From Hippophae tibetana (taxonomy: Eukaryota > Streptophyta > Magnoliopsida > Rosales > Elaeagnaceae), in the NCBI GenBank assembly GCA_037013495.1, contig CM072810.1, positions 73,950,449 through 74,014,448 on the forward strand: a stretch of DNA of 64,000 nt, given 5' to 3'. The position numbers and the translations under genes were made by a program. Each line of letters starts with the position of its first letter. Position 1 is the first letter of the stretch. The notes beneath the pieces are model-generated. The model had not been told where the DNA came from. It saw only the letters and a program-made list of their open reading frames with translations, and ran no database searches. Positions 12,432 through 26,108 of this stretch are shown in pieces.

Positions 12432-13317
12432 TGGATTCCTAAGAATATTATTTCTTGAAATCAAATTCAACCGTTTATATCACCTACCAAAGTTTAACAT
12501 TTTCGTCTCACCTATTCCGTTTTTTTTTCTTTCGGTTTTTTTCAATGCCACTATAAGAGCAATTGAGTTAGGGATCAGGAATGTGTTTAAAAATATTCTA
12601 AATTTCTCTATATCCAAAAAATATTCTCTAGATCAGTGAAATATTCTAATGACCCTTTACAAAGAATATATTTGGAATATCTAATGGAAAGATTAATTTT
12701 GGAAGCAATTATTTTTGTTTTATTTACTTATATGCCCCTTATGTTTAGCGATTTTTTTTACTGAATTGTGGAATTTAATTTTTCTTATTTATCATAAGTA
12801 TTTTTACGCTTTTATTATTTACAGATGGATTAAGAAAATTTCATAACTAAATATCGTCATTATGGTTGCATTACGTCTTACGTTTTGTTGCTTGTATAAG
12901 AAAACAAAAACCTTTTCATAGAGGTAGAACTAGTATAATTAATGAAAATATATTTTACCAAGTTTTGTACTTTTCTTTCGAGGGTTCTTGATATAATGCC
13001 TAGATTCGACATATCGAAGCGAGTGATCATTATTTTTTGGCATCAAAAGGTTGCGGTTTATGGACTTATTGATGTTGTATTCGTCTGGGGATTTAATTTC
13101 GTAGTTCATTTTTAAATCTCTGTCTCTTATTCTTGATCTTTATTTCTACGCTCAATCAATCTATGTTTTTCATAAAAAAAATTGTGGGAAAAACAAGATG
13201 GGTTCTACTATTTACAGTATTGAAAAAAGAATATTTGATAAATCAGAGTTCCAATTTTACACGCCATTACTTTTGACTCGGGTGTCGAAACTTGTAAATA
13301 TTCCTATAATCAGAGCA
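12432..13317 (+). repeat. Lone short monomer inside the long array
   Basis: At 13,286-13,293 cgaaactt runs straight into gtaaat, exactly as in the 1-7 kb block, and the unit is 886 bp. Flanking sequence also matches that block: aagaatatatttgg near 12,662 and again near 13,548, and the P markers atgcccc and gaaaattt. Long monomers lie on both sides. Independent recurrence of the same deletion is possible but less likely than transfer of a 1-2-kb tract from the short subfamily by gene conversion or unequal exchange. Confidence 0.85.
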
Positions 13318-15146
13318 TGGATTCCTAAGAATATTATTTTTTGAAATCAAATTCAACCGTTTATATCACCTACCAAAGTTTAAAATTTTCGTCTCATGTA
13401 TTCCGATTTTTTTTCTTTCGGTTTTTTTCAATGCCACTATAAGAGCAATTGAGTTAGGGATCAGGAATGTGTTTAAAAATATTCTAAATTTCTCTATATC
13501 CAACAAATGTTCTCTAGATCAGTGAAATATTCTAATGACCCTTTACAAAGAATATATTTGGAATATCTAATGGAAAGATTAATTTTGGAAGCAATTATTT
13601 TTGTTTTATTTACTTATATGCCCCTTATGTTTAGCCATTTTTTTTTACTAAATTGTGGAATTTAATTTTTCTTATTTATCATAAGTATTTTTACGCTTTT
13701 ATCATTTACAGATGGATTAAGAAAATTTCATAACTAAATATCGTCATTATGGTTGCATTACGTCTTAGGTTTTGTTGCTTGTATAAGAAAACAAAAACCT
13801 TTTTATAGAGGTAGAACTAGTATAATTAATGAAAATATTTTTTACCATGCTTTGTACTTTTCTTTCGAGGGTTCTTGATATAATGCCTAGATTCGACATA
13901 TCGAAGCGAGTGATCATTATTTTTTGGCATCAAAAGGTTGCGGTTTATGGACTTATTGATGTTGTATTCATCTAGGGATTTAATTTCGTAGTTCATTTTT
14001 AAATCTCTGTCTCTTATTCTTGATCTTTATTTCTACGCTCAATCAATCTATGTTTTTCATAAAAAAAATTGTGGGAAAAACAAGATTGGTTCTACTCTTT
14101 AAAGTATTGAAAAAAGAATATTTGATAAATCAGAGTTCCAATTTTACACGCCATTACTTTTGACTCGGGTGTCGAAACTTTTAATATAATATATCAAATC
14201 GAAGCTTGTAAATATTCCTATAATCAGAGCATTGATTCCTAAGAATATTATTTTTTGAAATCAAATTCAACCGTTTATATCACCTACCAAAGTTTAAAAT
14301 TTTCGTCTCATCTATTCCGGTTTTTTTTCTTTCGGTTTTTTTCAATGCCACTATAAGAGCAATTGAGTTAGGGATCAGGAATGTGTTTAAAAATATTCTA
14401 AATTTCTCTATATCCAACAAATATTCTCTAGATCAGTGAAATATTCTAATGACCCTTTACAAAGAATAGATTTGGAATATCTAATTTAAAGATTAATTTT
14501 GGAAGCAATTATTTTTGTTTTATTTACTTATATGCCCCTTATGTTTAGCGATGTTTTTTTTACTGAATTGTGGAATTTAATTTTTCTTATTTATCATAAG
14601 TATTTTTACGCTTTTATTATTTACAGATGGATTAAGAAAATTTCATAACTAAATATCCTCAGTATGGTTGCATTACGTCTTAGCTTTTGTTGCTTGTATA
14701 AGAAAACAACAACCTTTTCATGGAGGAAGAACTAGTATAATTAATGAAAAAAAAATTTACCAAGCTTTTTACTTTTCTTCCTAGGGTTCTTGATATAATT
14801 CCTAGATTCGACACATTGAGGCGAGTGATCATTATTTTTTGGCATCAAAAGGTTGCGGTTTATGGACTTATTGATGTTGTATTCGTCTGGGGATTTAATT
14901 TCGTAGTTCATTTTTAAATCTTCGTCTCTTATTCTTGATCTTTATTTCTACGCTCAATCAATCTATGTTTTTCATAAAACAAATTGTGGGAAAAACAAGA
15001 GGGGGTCTACTGTTTACAGTATTGAAAAAAGAATATTTGATAAATCAGAGTTCTAATTTTACACGCCATTACTTTTGACTCGGGTGTCGAAACTTTTAAT
15101 ATAATATATCAAATCGAAGCTTGTAAATATTCCTATAATCAGAGCA

Positions 15147-18100
15147 TGGATTCCTAAGAATATTATTTTTTGAAAGCAAATTCAACCGTTTATATCACCT
15201 ACCAACGTTTAAAATTTTTGTCGCATATATTCCTTTTCATTTCTTTCGGTTTTTTTCAATGCCACTATAAGAGCGATTGACTTACGGATCAAGAGTGTTT
15301 TTAAAAATATTCTAAATTTCTCTTTATCCAACAAATATTCTATAGATCAGTGAAATAATCTAATGACCCTTTACAAAGAATAGATTTCGAATATCTAAGG
15401 GAAAGATTAATTTTGGAAGCAATTATTTTTGTTTTATTTACTTATATGCCCCTTATGTTTAGAGATTGTTTTTACTGAATTGTGGAATTTAATTTTTCTT
15501 ATTTATCATAAGTATTTTTACGCTTTTATTATTTACGGATGGATTAAGAATATTTCATAACTAAATATCCTCAGTATGCTTGCATTACGTCTTAGGTTTT
15601 GTTGCTTATATAAGAAAACAACAACCTTTTCATGGAGGAAGAACTAGTATAATTAATGAAAATATTTTTTTAGCAAGCTTTGTACTTTTCTTTCGAGGGT
15701 TCTTGATATAATTCCTAGATTCGACACATCGAAGCGAGTGATCATTATCTTTTTGGCATCAAAAGGTTGCGATTTATGGATATATTGGTGTTGTATTCGT
15801 CTCGGGATTTAATTTCGTAGTTCATTTTTAAATCTTCGTCTCTTATTCTTGATCTTTATTTCTACGCTCAATCAATCTATGTTTTTCATAAAACAAATTG
15901 TGGGAAAAACAAGATGGGTTCTACTGTTTACAGTATTGAAAAAAGAATATTTGATAAATCAGAGTTCTAATTTTACACGCCATTACTTTTGACTCTAGTG
16001 TCGAAACTTTTAATATAATATATCAAATCGAAGCTTGTAAATATTCCTATAATCAGAGCATGGATTCCTAAGAATATTATTTTTTGAAATCAAATTCAAC
16101 CGTTTATATCACCTACCAAAGTTTAAAATTTTCGTATTATCTATTCCGTTTTTTTTTTCTTTCGGTTTTTTTCAATGCCACTATAAGAGCAATTGAGATA
16201 AGGATGAGGAATGTGTGTAAAAATATTCTAAATTTCTCTATATCAAAAAAATATTCTCTAGATCAGTGAAATATTCTAATGACCCTTTACAAAGAATAGA
16301 TTTGGAATATCTAATGGAAAGATTAATTTTGGAAGCAATTATTTTTGTTTTATTTACTTATATGTGCCTTATGTTTACCGATTTTTTTTACTGAATTGTG
16401 GAATTTAATTTTTCTTATTTATCATAAGTATTTTTACACTTTTATTATTTACGGATGGATTAAGCAATTTTCAAAACTAAATATCCTCACTATGGTCGCA
16501 TTACGTCTTAGGTTTTGTTTCTTGTATAAGAAAACAACATCCTTTTGATGGAGGAAGAACTAGTATAATTAATGAAAATATTTTTTACCAAGATTTGTAC
16601 TTCTCTTCCTAGGGTTCTTGATATAATGCCTAGATTCGACACATCGAAGCGAGTGATCATTATTTTTTGGCATCAAAAGGTTGCGGTTTATGGACTTATT
16701 GATGTTGTATTCGTCTGTGGATTTCATTTCGTAGTTCATTTTTAAATCTTCTTCTCTTATTCTTGATCTTTATTTCTACACTCAATCAATCTATGTTTTT
16801 CATAAAACAAAATTGTGGGAAAAACAAGATGGGTTCTACTGTTTACAGTATTGAAAAAAAAAATTGATAAATCAGAGTTCCAATTTTACACGCCATTACT
16901 TTTGACTCGGGTGTCGAAACTTTTAATATAATATATCAAATCGAAGCTTGTAAATATTCCTATAATCAGAGCATGGATTCCTAAGAATATTATTTCTTGA
17001 AATCAAATTCAACCGTTCATATCACCTACCAAAGTTTAACATTTTCGTCTCACCTATTCCGTTTTTTTTTCTTTCGGTTTTTTTCAATGCCACTATAAGA
17101 GCAATTGAGATAGGGATGAGTAATGTGTGTAAAAATATTCTAAATTTCTCTATATCCAAAAAATATTCTCTAGATGAGTGAAATATTCTAATGACCCTTT
17201 ACAAAGAATAGATTTGGAATATCTAATGGAAAGATTAATTTTGGAAGCAATTATTTTTGTTTTATTTACTTATATGTGCCTTATGTTTACCGATTTTTTT
17301 TACTGAATTGTGGAATTTAATTTTTCTTATTTATCATAAGTATTTTTACGCTTTTATTATTTACGGATGGATTAAGCAATTTTCATAACTAAATATCCTC
17401 ACTATGGTCGCATTACGTCTTAGGTTTTGTTTATTGTATAAGAAAACAACAACCTTTTGATGGAGGAAGAACTAGCATAATTAATGAAAATATTTTTTAC
17501 CAAGATTTGTACTTCTCTTCCTAGGGTTCTTGATATAATGCCTAGATTCGACACATCGAAGCGAGTGATCATTATTTTTTGGCATCAAAAGGTTGCGGTT
17601 TATGGACTTATTGATGTTGTATTCGTCTGTGGATTTCATTTCGTAGTTCATTTTTAAATCTTCTTCTCTTATTCTTGATCTTTATTTCTACACTCAATCA
17701 ATCTATGTTTTTCATAAAACAAAATTGTGGGAAAAACAAGATGGGTTCTACTGTTTACAGTATTGAAAAAAAAAAATTGATAAATCAGAGTTCCAATTTT
17801 ACACGCCATTACTTTTGACTCGGGTGTCGAAACTTTTAATATAATATATCAAATCGAAGCTTGTAAATATTCCTATAATCAGAGCATGGATTCCTAAGAA
17901 TATTATTTCTTGAAATCAAATTCAACCGTTTATATCACCTACCAAAGTTTAACATTTTCGTCTCACCTATTCCGTTTTTTTTTTCTTTCGGTTTTTTTTC
18001 AATGCCACTATAAGAGCAATTGAGTTAGGGATCAGGAATGTGTTTAAAAATATTCTAAATTTCTCTATATCCAACAAATATTCTCTAGATCAGTGAAATA

Positions 18101-19716
18101 TTCTAATGACCCTTTACAAAGAATAGATTTGGAATATCTAATTTAAAGATTAATTTTGGAAGCAATTATTTTTGTTTTATTTACTTATATGCCCCTTATG
18201 TTTAGCGATGTTTTTTTTACTGAATTGTGGAATTTAATTTTTCTTATTTATCATAAGTATTTTTACGCTTTTATTATTTACAGATGGATTAAGAAAATTT
18301 CATAACTAAATATCCTCAGTATGGTTGCATTACGTCTTAGCTTTTGTTGCTTGTATAAGAAAACAACAACCTTTTCATGGAGGAAGAACTAGTATAATTA
18401 ATGAAAAAAACTTTTACCAAGCTTTTTACTTTTCTTCCTAGGGTTCTTGATATAATTCCTAGATTCGACACATTGAGGCGAGTGATCATTATTTTTTGGC
18501 ATCAAAAGGTTGCGGTTTATGGACTTATTGATGTTGTATTCGTCTGGGGATTTAATTTCGTAGTTCATTTTTAAATCTTCGTCTCTTATTCTTGATCTTT
18601 ATTTCTACGCTCAATCAATCTATGTTTTTCATAAAACAAATTGTGGGAAAAACAAGATGGGTTCTACTGTTTACAGTATTGAAAAAAGAATATTTGATAA
18701 ATCAGAGTTCTAATTTAACACGCCATTACTTTTGACTCGGGTGTCGAAACTTTTAATATAATATATCAAATCGAAGCTTGTAAATATTCCTATAATCAGA
18801 GCATGGATTCCAGACAATATTATTTTTTGAAATCAAATTCAACCGTTTATATCACCTACCTAAGTTAAAATTTTCGTCTTATCTATTCCGTTTTTTTTTT
18901 CTTTCGGTTTTTTTCAATGCCACTATAAGAGCAATTGAGTTAGGGATCAGGAATGTGTTTTAAAATATTCTAAATTTCTCTATATCCAACAAATATTCTC
19001 TAGATCAGTGAAATATTCTAATGACCCCTTACAAAGAATAGATTTGCAATATCTAATGGAAAGATTAATTTTGGAAGCAATTATTTTTGTTTTATTTACT
19101 TATATGCCCTTTATTTTAGCGAATTTTTTTTACTGAATTATTGAATTTAATTTTTCTTATTTATCATATGTATTTTTACGCTTTTATTATTTACAGATGG
19201 ATTAAGAAAATTTCATAACTAAATATCCTCAGTATGGTTGCATTACGTCTTAGGTTTTGTTGCTTGTATAAGAAAACAACAACCTTTTCATGGAGGAAGA
19301 ACTAGTATAATTAATGAAAATATTTTATACCAAGCTTTGTACTTTTCTTTCGAGGGTTCTTGATATAATTCCTAGATTCGACACATCGAAGCGAGTGATC
19401 ATTATCTTTTGGCATCAAAAGGTTGCGGTTTAATAACTTATTGATGGTGTATTCGTCTGTGGATGTCATTTCGTAGTTATTTTTTAAATCTTCGTCTCTT
19501 ATTCTTGATCTTTATTTCTACGCTTAATCAATCTATGTTTTTCATAAAAAAAATTGTGGGAAAAACAAGATGGGTTCTACTGTCTACAGTATTGAAAAAA
19601 GAACATTTGATAAATCAGAGTTCCAATTTTACATGCCATTACTTTTGACTCGGGTGTCGAAACTTTTAATATAATATATCAAATCGAAGCTTGTAAATAT
19701 TCCTATAATCAGAGCA
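15147..19716 (+). repeat. 5-monomer HOR unit 1 (e-a-b-c-d), 4,570 bp
   Basis: Anchors 15147 (e), 16061 (a), 16974 (b), 17887 (c) and 18804 (d). Class markers: e has gagcgattgacttacgg; a has ttcgtattatct and gagataaggatgagg; b has tttcttgaaatc, gtttaacattttcgtctcacc and gagatagggatgag; c has taatttaaag and agcgatgtttttt; d has tgccctttattt and tgaattattgaattt. The same order returns in the next unit. Spacing c-to-d is 917 bp in both units, an independent sign of register. Monomers within a unit differ far more than matching monomers between units, which defines a higher-order repeat. Confidence 0.85.
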
Positions 19717-22700
19717 TGGATTCCTAAGAATATTATTTTTTGAAAGCAAATTCAACCGTTTATATCACCTACCAACGTTTAAAATTTTTGTCGCATTTAT
19801 TCCTTTTCATTTCTTTCGGTTTTTTTCAATGCCACTATAAGAGCGATTGACTTACGGATCAAGAGTGTTTTTAAAAATATTCTAAATTTCTCTTTATCCA
19901 ACAAATATTCTATAGATCAGTGAAATATTCTAATGACCCTTTACAAAGAATAGATTTCGAATATCTAAGGGAAAGATTAATTTTGGAAGCAATTATTTTT
20001 GTTTTATTTACTTATATGCCCCTTATGTTTAGAGATTGTTTTTACTGAATTGTGGAATTTAATTTTTCTTATTTATCATAAGTATTTTTACGCTTTTATT
20101 ATTTACGGATGGATTAAGAATATTTCATAACTAAATATCCTCAGTATGCTTGCATTACGTCTTAGGTTTTGTTGCTTATATAAGAAAACAACAACCTTTT
20201 CATGGAGGAAGAACTAGTATAATTAATGAAAATATTTTTTACCAAGCTTTGTACTTTTCTTTCGAGGGTTCTTGATATAATTCCTAGATTTGACACATCG
20301 AAGCGAGTGATCATTATCTTTTTGGCATCAAAAGGGTGCGATTTATGGATATATTGGTGTTGTATTCGTCTCGGGATTTAATTTCGTAGTTCATTTTTAA
20401 ATCTTCCTCTCTTATTCTTGATCTTTATTTCTACGCTCAATCAATCTATGTTTTTCATAAAACAAATTGTGGGAAAAACAAGATGGGTTCTACTGTTTAC
20501 AGTATTGAAAAAAGAATATTTGATAAATCAGAGTTCTAATTTTACACGCCATTACTTTTGACTCGGGTGTCGAAACTTTTAATATAATATATCAAATCGA
20601 AGCTTGTAAATATTCCTATAATCAGAGCATGGATTCCTAAGAATATTATTTTTTGAAATCAAATTCAACCGTTTATATCACCTACCAAAGTTTAAAATTT
20701 TCGTATTATCTATTCCGTTTTTTTTTTCTTTCGGTTTTTTTCAATGCCACTATAAGAGCAATTGAGATAAGGATGAGGAATGTGTGTAAAAATATTCTAA
20801 ATTTCTCTATATCAAAAAAATATTCTCTAGATCAGTGAAATATTCTAATGACCCTTTATAAATAATAGATTTGGAATATCTAATGGAAAGATTAATTTTG
20901 GAAGCAATTATTTTTGTTTTATTTACTTATATGTGCCTTATGTTTACCGATTTTTTTTACTGAATTGTGGAATTTAATTTTTCTTATTTATCATAAGTAT
21001 TTTTACGCTTTTATTATTTACGGATGGATTAAGCAATTTTCAAAACTAAATATCCTCACTATGGTCGCATTACGTCTTAGGTTTTGTTTCTTGTATAAGA
21101 AAACAACAACCTTTTGATGGAGGAAGAACTAGTATAATTAATGAAAATATTTTTTACCAAGATTTGTACTTCTCTTCCTAGGGTTCTTGATATAATGCCT
21201 AGATTCGACACATCGAAGCGAGTGATCATTATTTTTTGGCATCAAAAGGTTGCGGTTTATGGACTTATTGATGTTGTATTCGTCTGTGGATTTCATTTCG
21301 TAGTTCATTTTTAAATCTTCTTCTCTTATTCTTGATCTTTATTTCTACACTCAATCAATCTATGTTTTTCATAAAACAAAATTGTGGGAAAAACAAGATG
21401 GGTTCTACTGTTTACAGTATTGAAAAAAAAAATTGATAAATAAGAGTTCCAATTTTACACACCATTACTTTTGACTCGGGTGTCGAAACTTTTAATATAA
21501 TATATCAAATCGAAGCTTGTAAATATTCCTATAATCAGAGCATGGATTCCTAAGAATATTATTTCTTGAAATCAAATTCAACCGTTTATATCACCTACCA
21601 AAGTTTAACATTTTCGTCTCACCTATTCCGTTTTTTTTTCTTTCGGTTTTTTTCAATGCCACTATAAGAGCAATTGAGATAGGGATGAGGAATGTGTGTA
21701 AAAATATTCTAAATTTCTCTATATCCAAAAAATATTCTCTAGATCAGTGAAATATTCTAATGACCCTTTACAAAGAATAGATTTGGAATATCTAATGGAA
21801 AGATTAATTTTGGAAGCAATTATTTTTGTTTTATTTACTTATATGTGCCTTATGTTTACCGATTTTTTTTACTGAATTGTGGAATTTAATTTTTCTTATT
21901 TATCATAAGTATTTTTACGCTTTTATTATTTACGGATGGATTAAGCAATTTTCATAACTAAATATCCTCACTATGGTCGCATTACGTCTTAGGTTTTGTT
22001 TCTTGTATAAGAAAACAACAACCTTTTGATGGAGGAAGAACTAGTATAATTAATGAAAATATTTTTTAAGAAGATTTGTACTTCTCTTCCTAGGGTTCTT
22101 GATATAATGCCTAGATTCGACACATCGAAGCGAGTGATCATTATTTTTTGGCATCAAAAGGTTGCGGTTTATGGACTTATTGATGTTGTATTCGTCTGTG
22201 GATTTCATTTCGTAGTTCATTTTTAAATCTTCTTCTCTTATTCTTGATCTTTATTTCTACACTCAATCAATCTATGTTTTTCATAAAACAAAATTGTGGG
22301 AAAAACAAGATGGGTTCTACTGTTTACATTATTGAAAAAAAAAATTGATAAATCAGAGTTCCAATTTTACACGCCATTACTTTTGACTCAGGTGTCGAAA
22401 CTTTTAATATAATATATCAAATCGAAGCTTGTAAATATTCCTATAATCAGAGCATGGATTCCTAAGAATATTATTTCTTGAAATCAAATTCAACCGTTTA
22501 TATCACCTACCAAAGTTTAACATTTTCGTCTCACCTATTCCGTTTTTTTTTTCTTTCGGTTTTTTTTCAATGCCACTATAAGAGCAATTGAGATAGGGAT
22601 GAGGAATGTGTGTAAAAATATTCTAAATTTCTCTATATCCAACAAATATTCTCTAGATCAGTGAAATATTCTAATGACCCTTTACAAAGAATAGATTTGG

Positions 22701-24283
22701 AATATCTAATTTAAAGATTAATTTTGGAAGCAATTATTTTTGTTTTATTTACTTATATGCCCCTTATGTTTAGCGATGTTTTTTTTACTGAATTGTGGAA
22801 TTTAATTTTTCTTATTTATCATAAGTATTTTTACGCTTTTATTATTTACAGATGGATTAAGAAAATTTCATAACTAAATATCCTCAGTATGGTTGCATTA
22901 CGTCTTAGCTTTTGTTGCTTTTATAAGAAAACAACAACCTTTTCATGGAGGAAGAACTAGTATAATTAATGAAAAAATATTTTACCAAGCTTTTTACTTT
23001 TCTTCCTAGGGTTCTTGATATAATTCCTAGATTCGACACATCGAAGCGAGTGATCATTATTTTTTGGCATCAAAAGGTTGCGGTTTATGGACTTATTGAT
23101 GTTGTATTCGTCTGGGGATTTAATTTCGTAGTTCATTTTTAAATCTTCGTCTCTTATTCTTGATCTTTATTTCTACGCTCAATCAATCTATGTTTTTCAT
23201 AAAACAAATTGTGGGAAAAACAAGATGGGTTCTACTGTTTACAGTATTGAAAAAAGAATATTTGATAAATCAGAGTTCTAATTTAACACGCCATTACTTT
23301 TGACTCGGGTGTCGAAACTTTTAATATAATAAATCAAATCGAAGCTTGTAAATATTCCTATAATCAGAGCATGGATTCCTAAGAATATTATTTTTTGAAA
23401 TCAAATTCAACCGTTTATATCACCTACCTAAGTTAAAATTTTCGTCTTATCTATTCCGTTTTTTTTCTTTCGGTTTTTTTCAATGCCACTATAAGAGCAA
23501 TTGAGTTAGGGATCAGGAATGTGTTTTAAAATATTCTAAATTTCTCTATATCCAACAAATATTCTCTAGATCAGTGAAATATTCTAATGACCCCTTACAA
23601 AGAATAGATTTGCAATATCTAATGGAAAGATTAATTTTGGAAGCAATTATTTTTGTTTTATTTACTTATATGCCCTTTATTTTTAACGAATTTGTTTTAC
23701 TGAATTATTGAATTTAATTTTTCTTATTTATCATATGTATTTTTACGCTTTTATTATTTACAGATGGATTAAGAAAATTTCATAACTAAATATCCTCAGT
23801 ATGGTTGCATTACGTCTTAGGTTTTGTTGCTTGTATAAGAAAACAACAACCTTTTCATGGAGGAAGAACTAGTATAATTAATGAAAATATTTTATACCAA
23901 GCTTTGTACTTTTCTTTCGAGGATTCTTGATATAATTCCTAGATTCGACACATCGAAGCGAGTGATCATTATCTTTTGGCATCAAAAGGTTGCGGTTTAA
24001 TAACTTATTGATGGTGTATTCGTCTGTGGATGTCATTTCGTAGTTCTTTTTTAAATCTTCGTCTCTTATTCTTGATCTTTATTTCTACGCTTAATCAATC
24101 TATGTTTTTCATAAAAAAAATTGTGGGAAAAACAAGATGGGTTCTACTGTCTACAGTATTGAAAAAAGAAGATTTGATAAATCAGAGTTCCAATTTTACA
24201 TGCCATTACTTTTGACTCGGGTGTCGAAACTTTTAATATAATATATCAAATCGAAGCTTGTAAATATTCCTATAATCAGAGCA
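19717..24283 (+). repeat. 5-monomer HOR unit 2, 4,567 bp
   Basis: Anchors 19717 (e), 20630 (a), 21543 (b), 22455 (c) and 23372 (d) repeat the class order of unit 1 at a 4,567-4,570-bp offset. One visible difference is in the d/c overlap: unit 1 carries cattgaggcgag near 18,470, while unit 2 has the common catcgaagcgag near 23,038, as if converted by a neighbouring class. Confidence 0.85.
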
Positions 24284-26108
24284 TGGATTCCTAAGAATAT
24301 TATTTTTTGAAAGCAAATTCAACCGTTTATATCACCTACCAACGTTTAAAATTTTTGTCGCATTTATTCCTTTTCATTTCTTTCGGTTTTTTTCAATGCC
24401 ACTATAAGAGCGATTGACTTACGGATCAAGAGTGTTTTTAAAAATATTCTAAATTTCTCTTTATCCAACAAATATTCTATAGATCAGTGAAATATTCTAA
24501 TGACCCTTTACAAAGAATAGATTTCGAATATCTAAGGGAAATATTAATTTTGGAAGCAATTATTTTTGTTTTATTTACTTATATGCCCCTTATGTTTAGA
24601 GAGTGTTTTTACAGAATTGTGGAATTTAATTTTTCTTATTTATCATAAGTATTTTTACGCTTTTATTATTTACGGATGGATTAAGAATATTTCATAACTA
24701 AATATCCTCAGTATGCTTGCATTACGTCTTAGGTTTTGTTGCTTATATAAGAAAACAACAACCTTTTCATGGAGGAAGAACTAGTATAATTAATGAAAAT
24801 ATTTTTTACCAAGCTTTGTACTTTTCTTTCGAGGGTTCTTGATATAATTCCTAGATTCGACACATCGAAGCGAGTGATCATTATCTTTTTGGCATCAAAA
24901 GGTTGCGATTTATGGATATATTGGTGTTGTATTCGTCTCGGGATTTAATTTCGTAGTTCATTTTTAAATCTTCGTCTCTTAATCTTGATCTTTATTTCTA
25001 CGCTCAATCAATCTATGTTTTTCATAAAACAAATTGTGGGAAAAACAAGATGGGTTCTACTGTTTACAGTATTGAAAAAAGAATATTTGATAAATCAGAG
25101 TTCTAATTTTACACGCCATTACTTTTGACTCGGGTGTCGAAACTTTTAATATAATATATCAAATCGAAGCTTGTAAATATTCCTATAATCAGAGCATGGA
25201 TTCCTAAGAATATTATTTTTTGAAATCAAATTCAACCGTTTATATCACCTACCAAAGTTTAAAATTTTCGTATTATCTATTCCGTTTTTTTTTCTTTCGG
25301 TTTTTTTCAATGCCACTATAAGAGCAATTGAGATAAGGATGAGGAATGTGTGTAAAAATATTCTAAATTTCTCTATATCAAAAAAATATTCTCTAGATCA
25401 GTGAAATATTCTAATGACCCTTTACAAAGAATAGATTTGGAATATCTAATGGAAAGATTAATTTTGGAAGCAATTATTTTTGTTTTATTTACTTATATGT
25501 GCCTTATGTTTACCGATTTTTTTTACTGAATTGTGGAATTTAATTTTTCTTATTTATCATAAGTATTTTTACACTTTTATTATTTACGGATGGATTAAGC
25601 AATTTTCATAACTAAATATCCTCACTATGGTCGCATTACGTCTTAGGTTTTGTTTCTTGTATAAGAAAACAACTACCTTTTGATGGAGGAAGAACTAGTA
25701 TAATTAATGAAAATATTTTTTACCAAGATTTGTACTTCTCTTCCTAGGGTTCTTGATATAATGCCTAGATTCGACACATCGAAGTGAGTGATCATTATTT
25801 TTTGGCATCAAAAGGTTGCGGTTTATGGACTTATTGATGTTGTATTCGTCTGTGGATTTCATTTCGTAGTTCATTTTTAAATCTTCTTCTCTTATTCTTG
25901 ATCTTTATTTCTACACTCAATCAATCTATGTTTTTCATAAAACAAAATTGTGGGAAAAACAAGATGGGTTCTACTGTTTACATTATTGAAAAAAAAAATT
26001 GATAAATCAGAGTTCCAATTTTACACGCCATTACTTTTGACTCGGGTGTCGAAACTTTTAATATAATATATCAAATCGAAGCTTGTAAATATTCCTATAA
26101 TCAGAGCA
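24284..26108 (+). repeat. 5-monomer HOR unit 3, truncated (e-a)
   Basis: Monomers at 24284 (e) and 25197 (a) continue the register, but the next anchor (26,109) leads into a c-type monomer and then an a-type one (27,027). The regular e-a-b-c-d order is therefore lost near 26 kb, consistent with an unequal crossover or internal deletion joining the 5-mer array to the R-rich array. Confidence 0.75.

Larger units (their letters stand above)
7812..15146 (+). repeat. Subarray 2: mosaic long monomers
   Basis: Anchors are at 7863, 8778, 9693, 10607, 11520, 12432, 13318 and 14232. Using the letters of the neighbouring 5-mer HOR, the order is roughly c (8,778), d (9,693), e (10,607), a (11,520), b (12,432), a stray short P monomer, then c (14,232). 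Marker taatttaaag near 9,028 and 14,483 and marker cattgaggcgag near 9,359 and 14,814 tie 8.5-9.6 kb to 13.9-15.0 kb, about 5,454 bp apart. The variants catctaggg and aagattggttctactcttt are shared by 7.6, 8.5 and 14.0 kb. The stretch looks like an older 5-mer array invaded by DNA from the short subarray. Confidence 0.75.

Noticed and set aside
16084-16548. Hydrophobic frames resembling small membrane proteins (Phe/Ile/Leu-rich)
   Set aside because: T-rich DNA read in any frame gives Phe, Leu and Ile. Starts are TTG, and lengths depend on T-run length.
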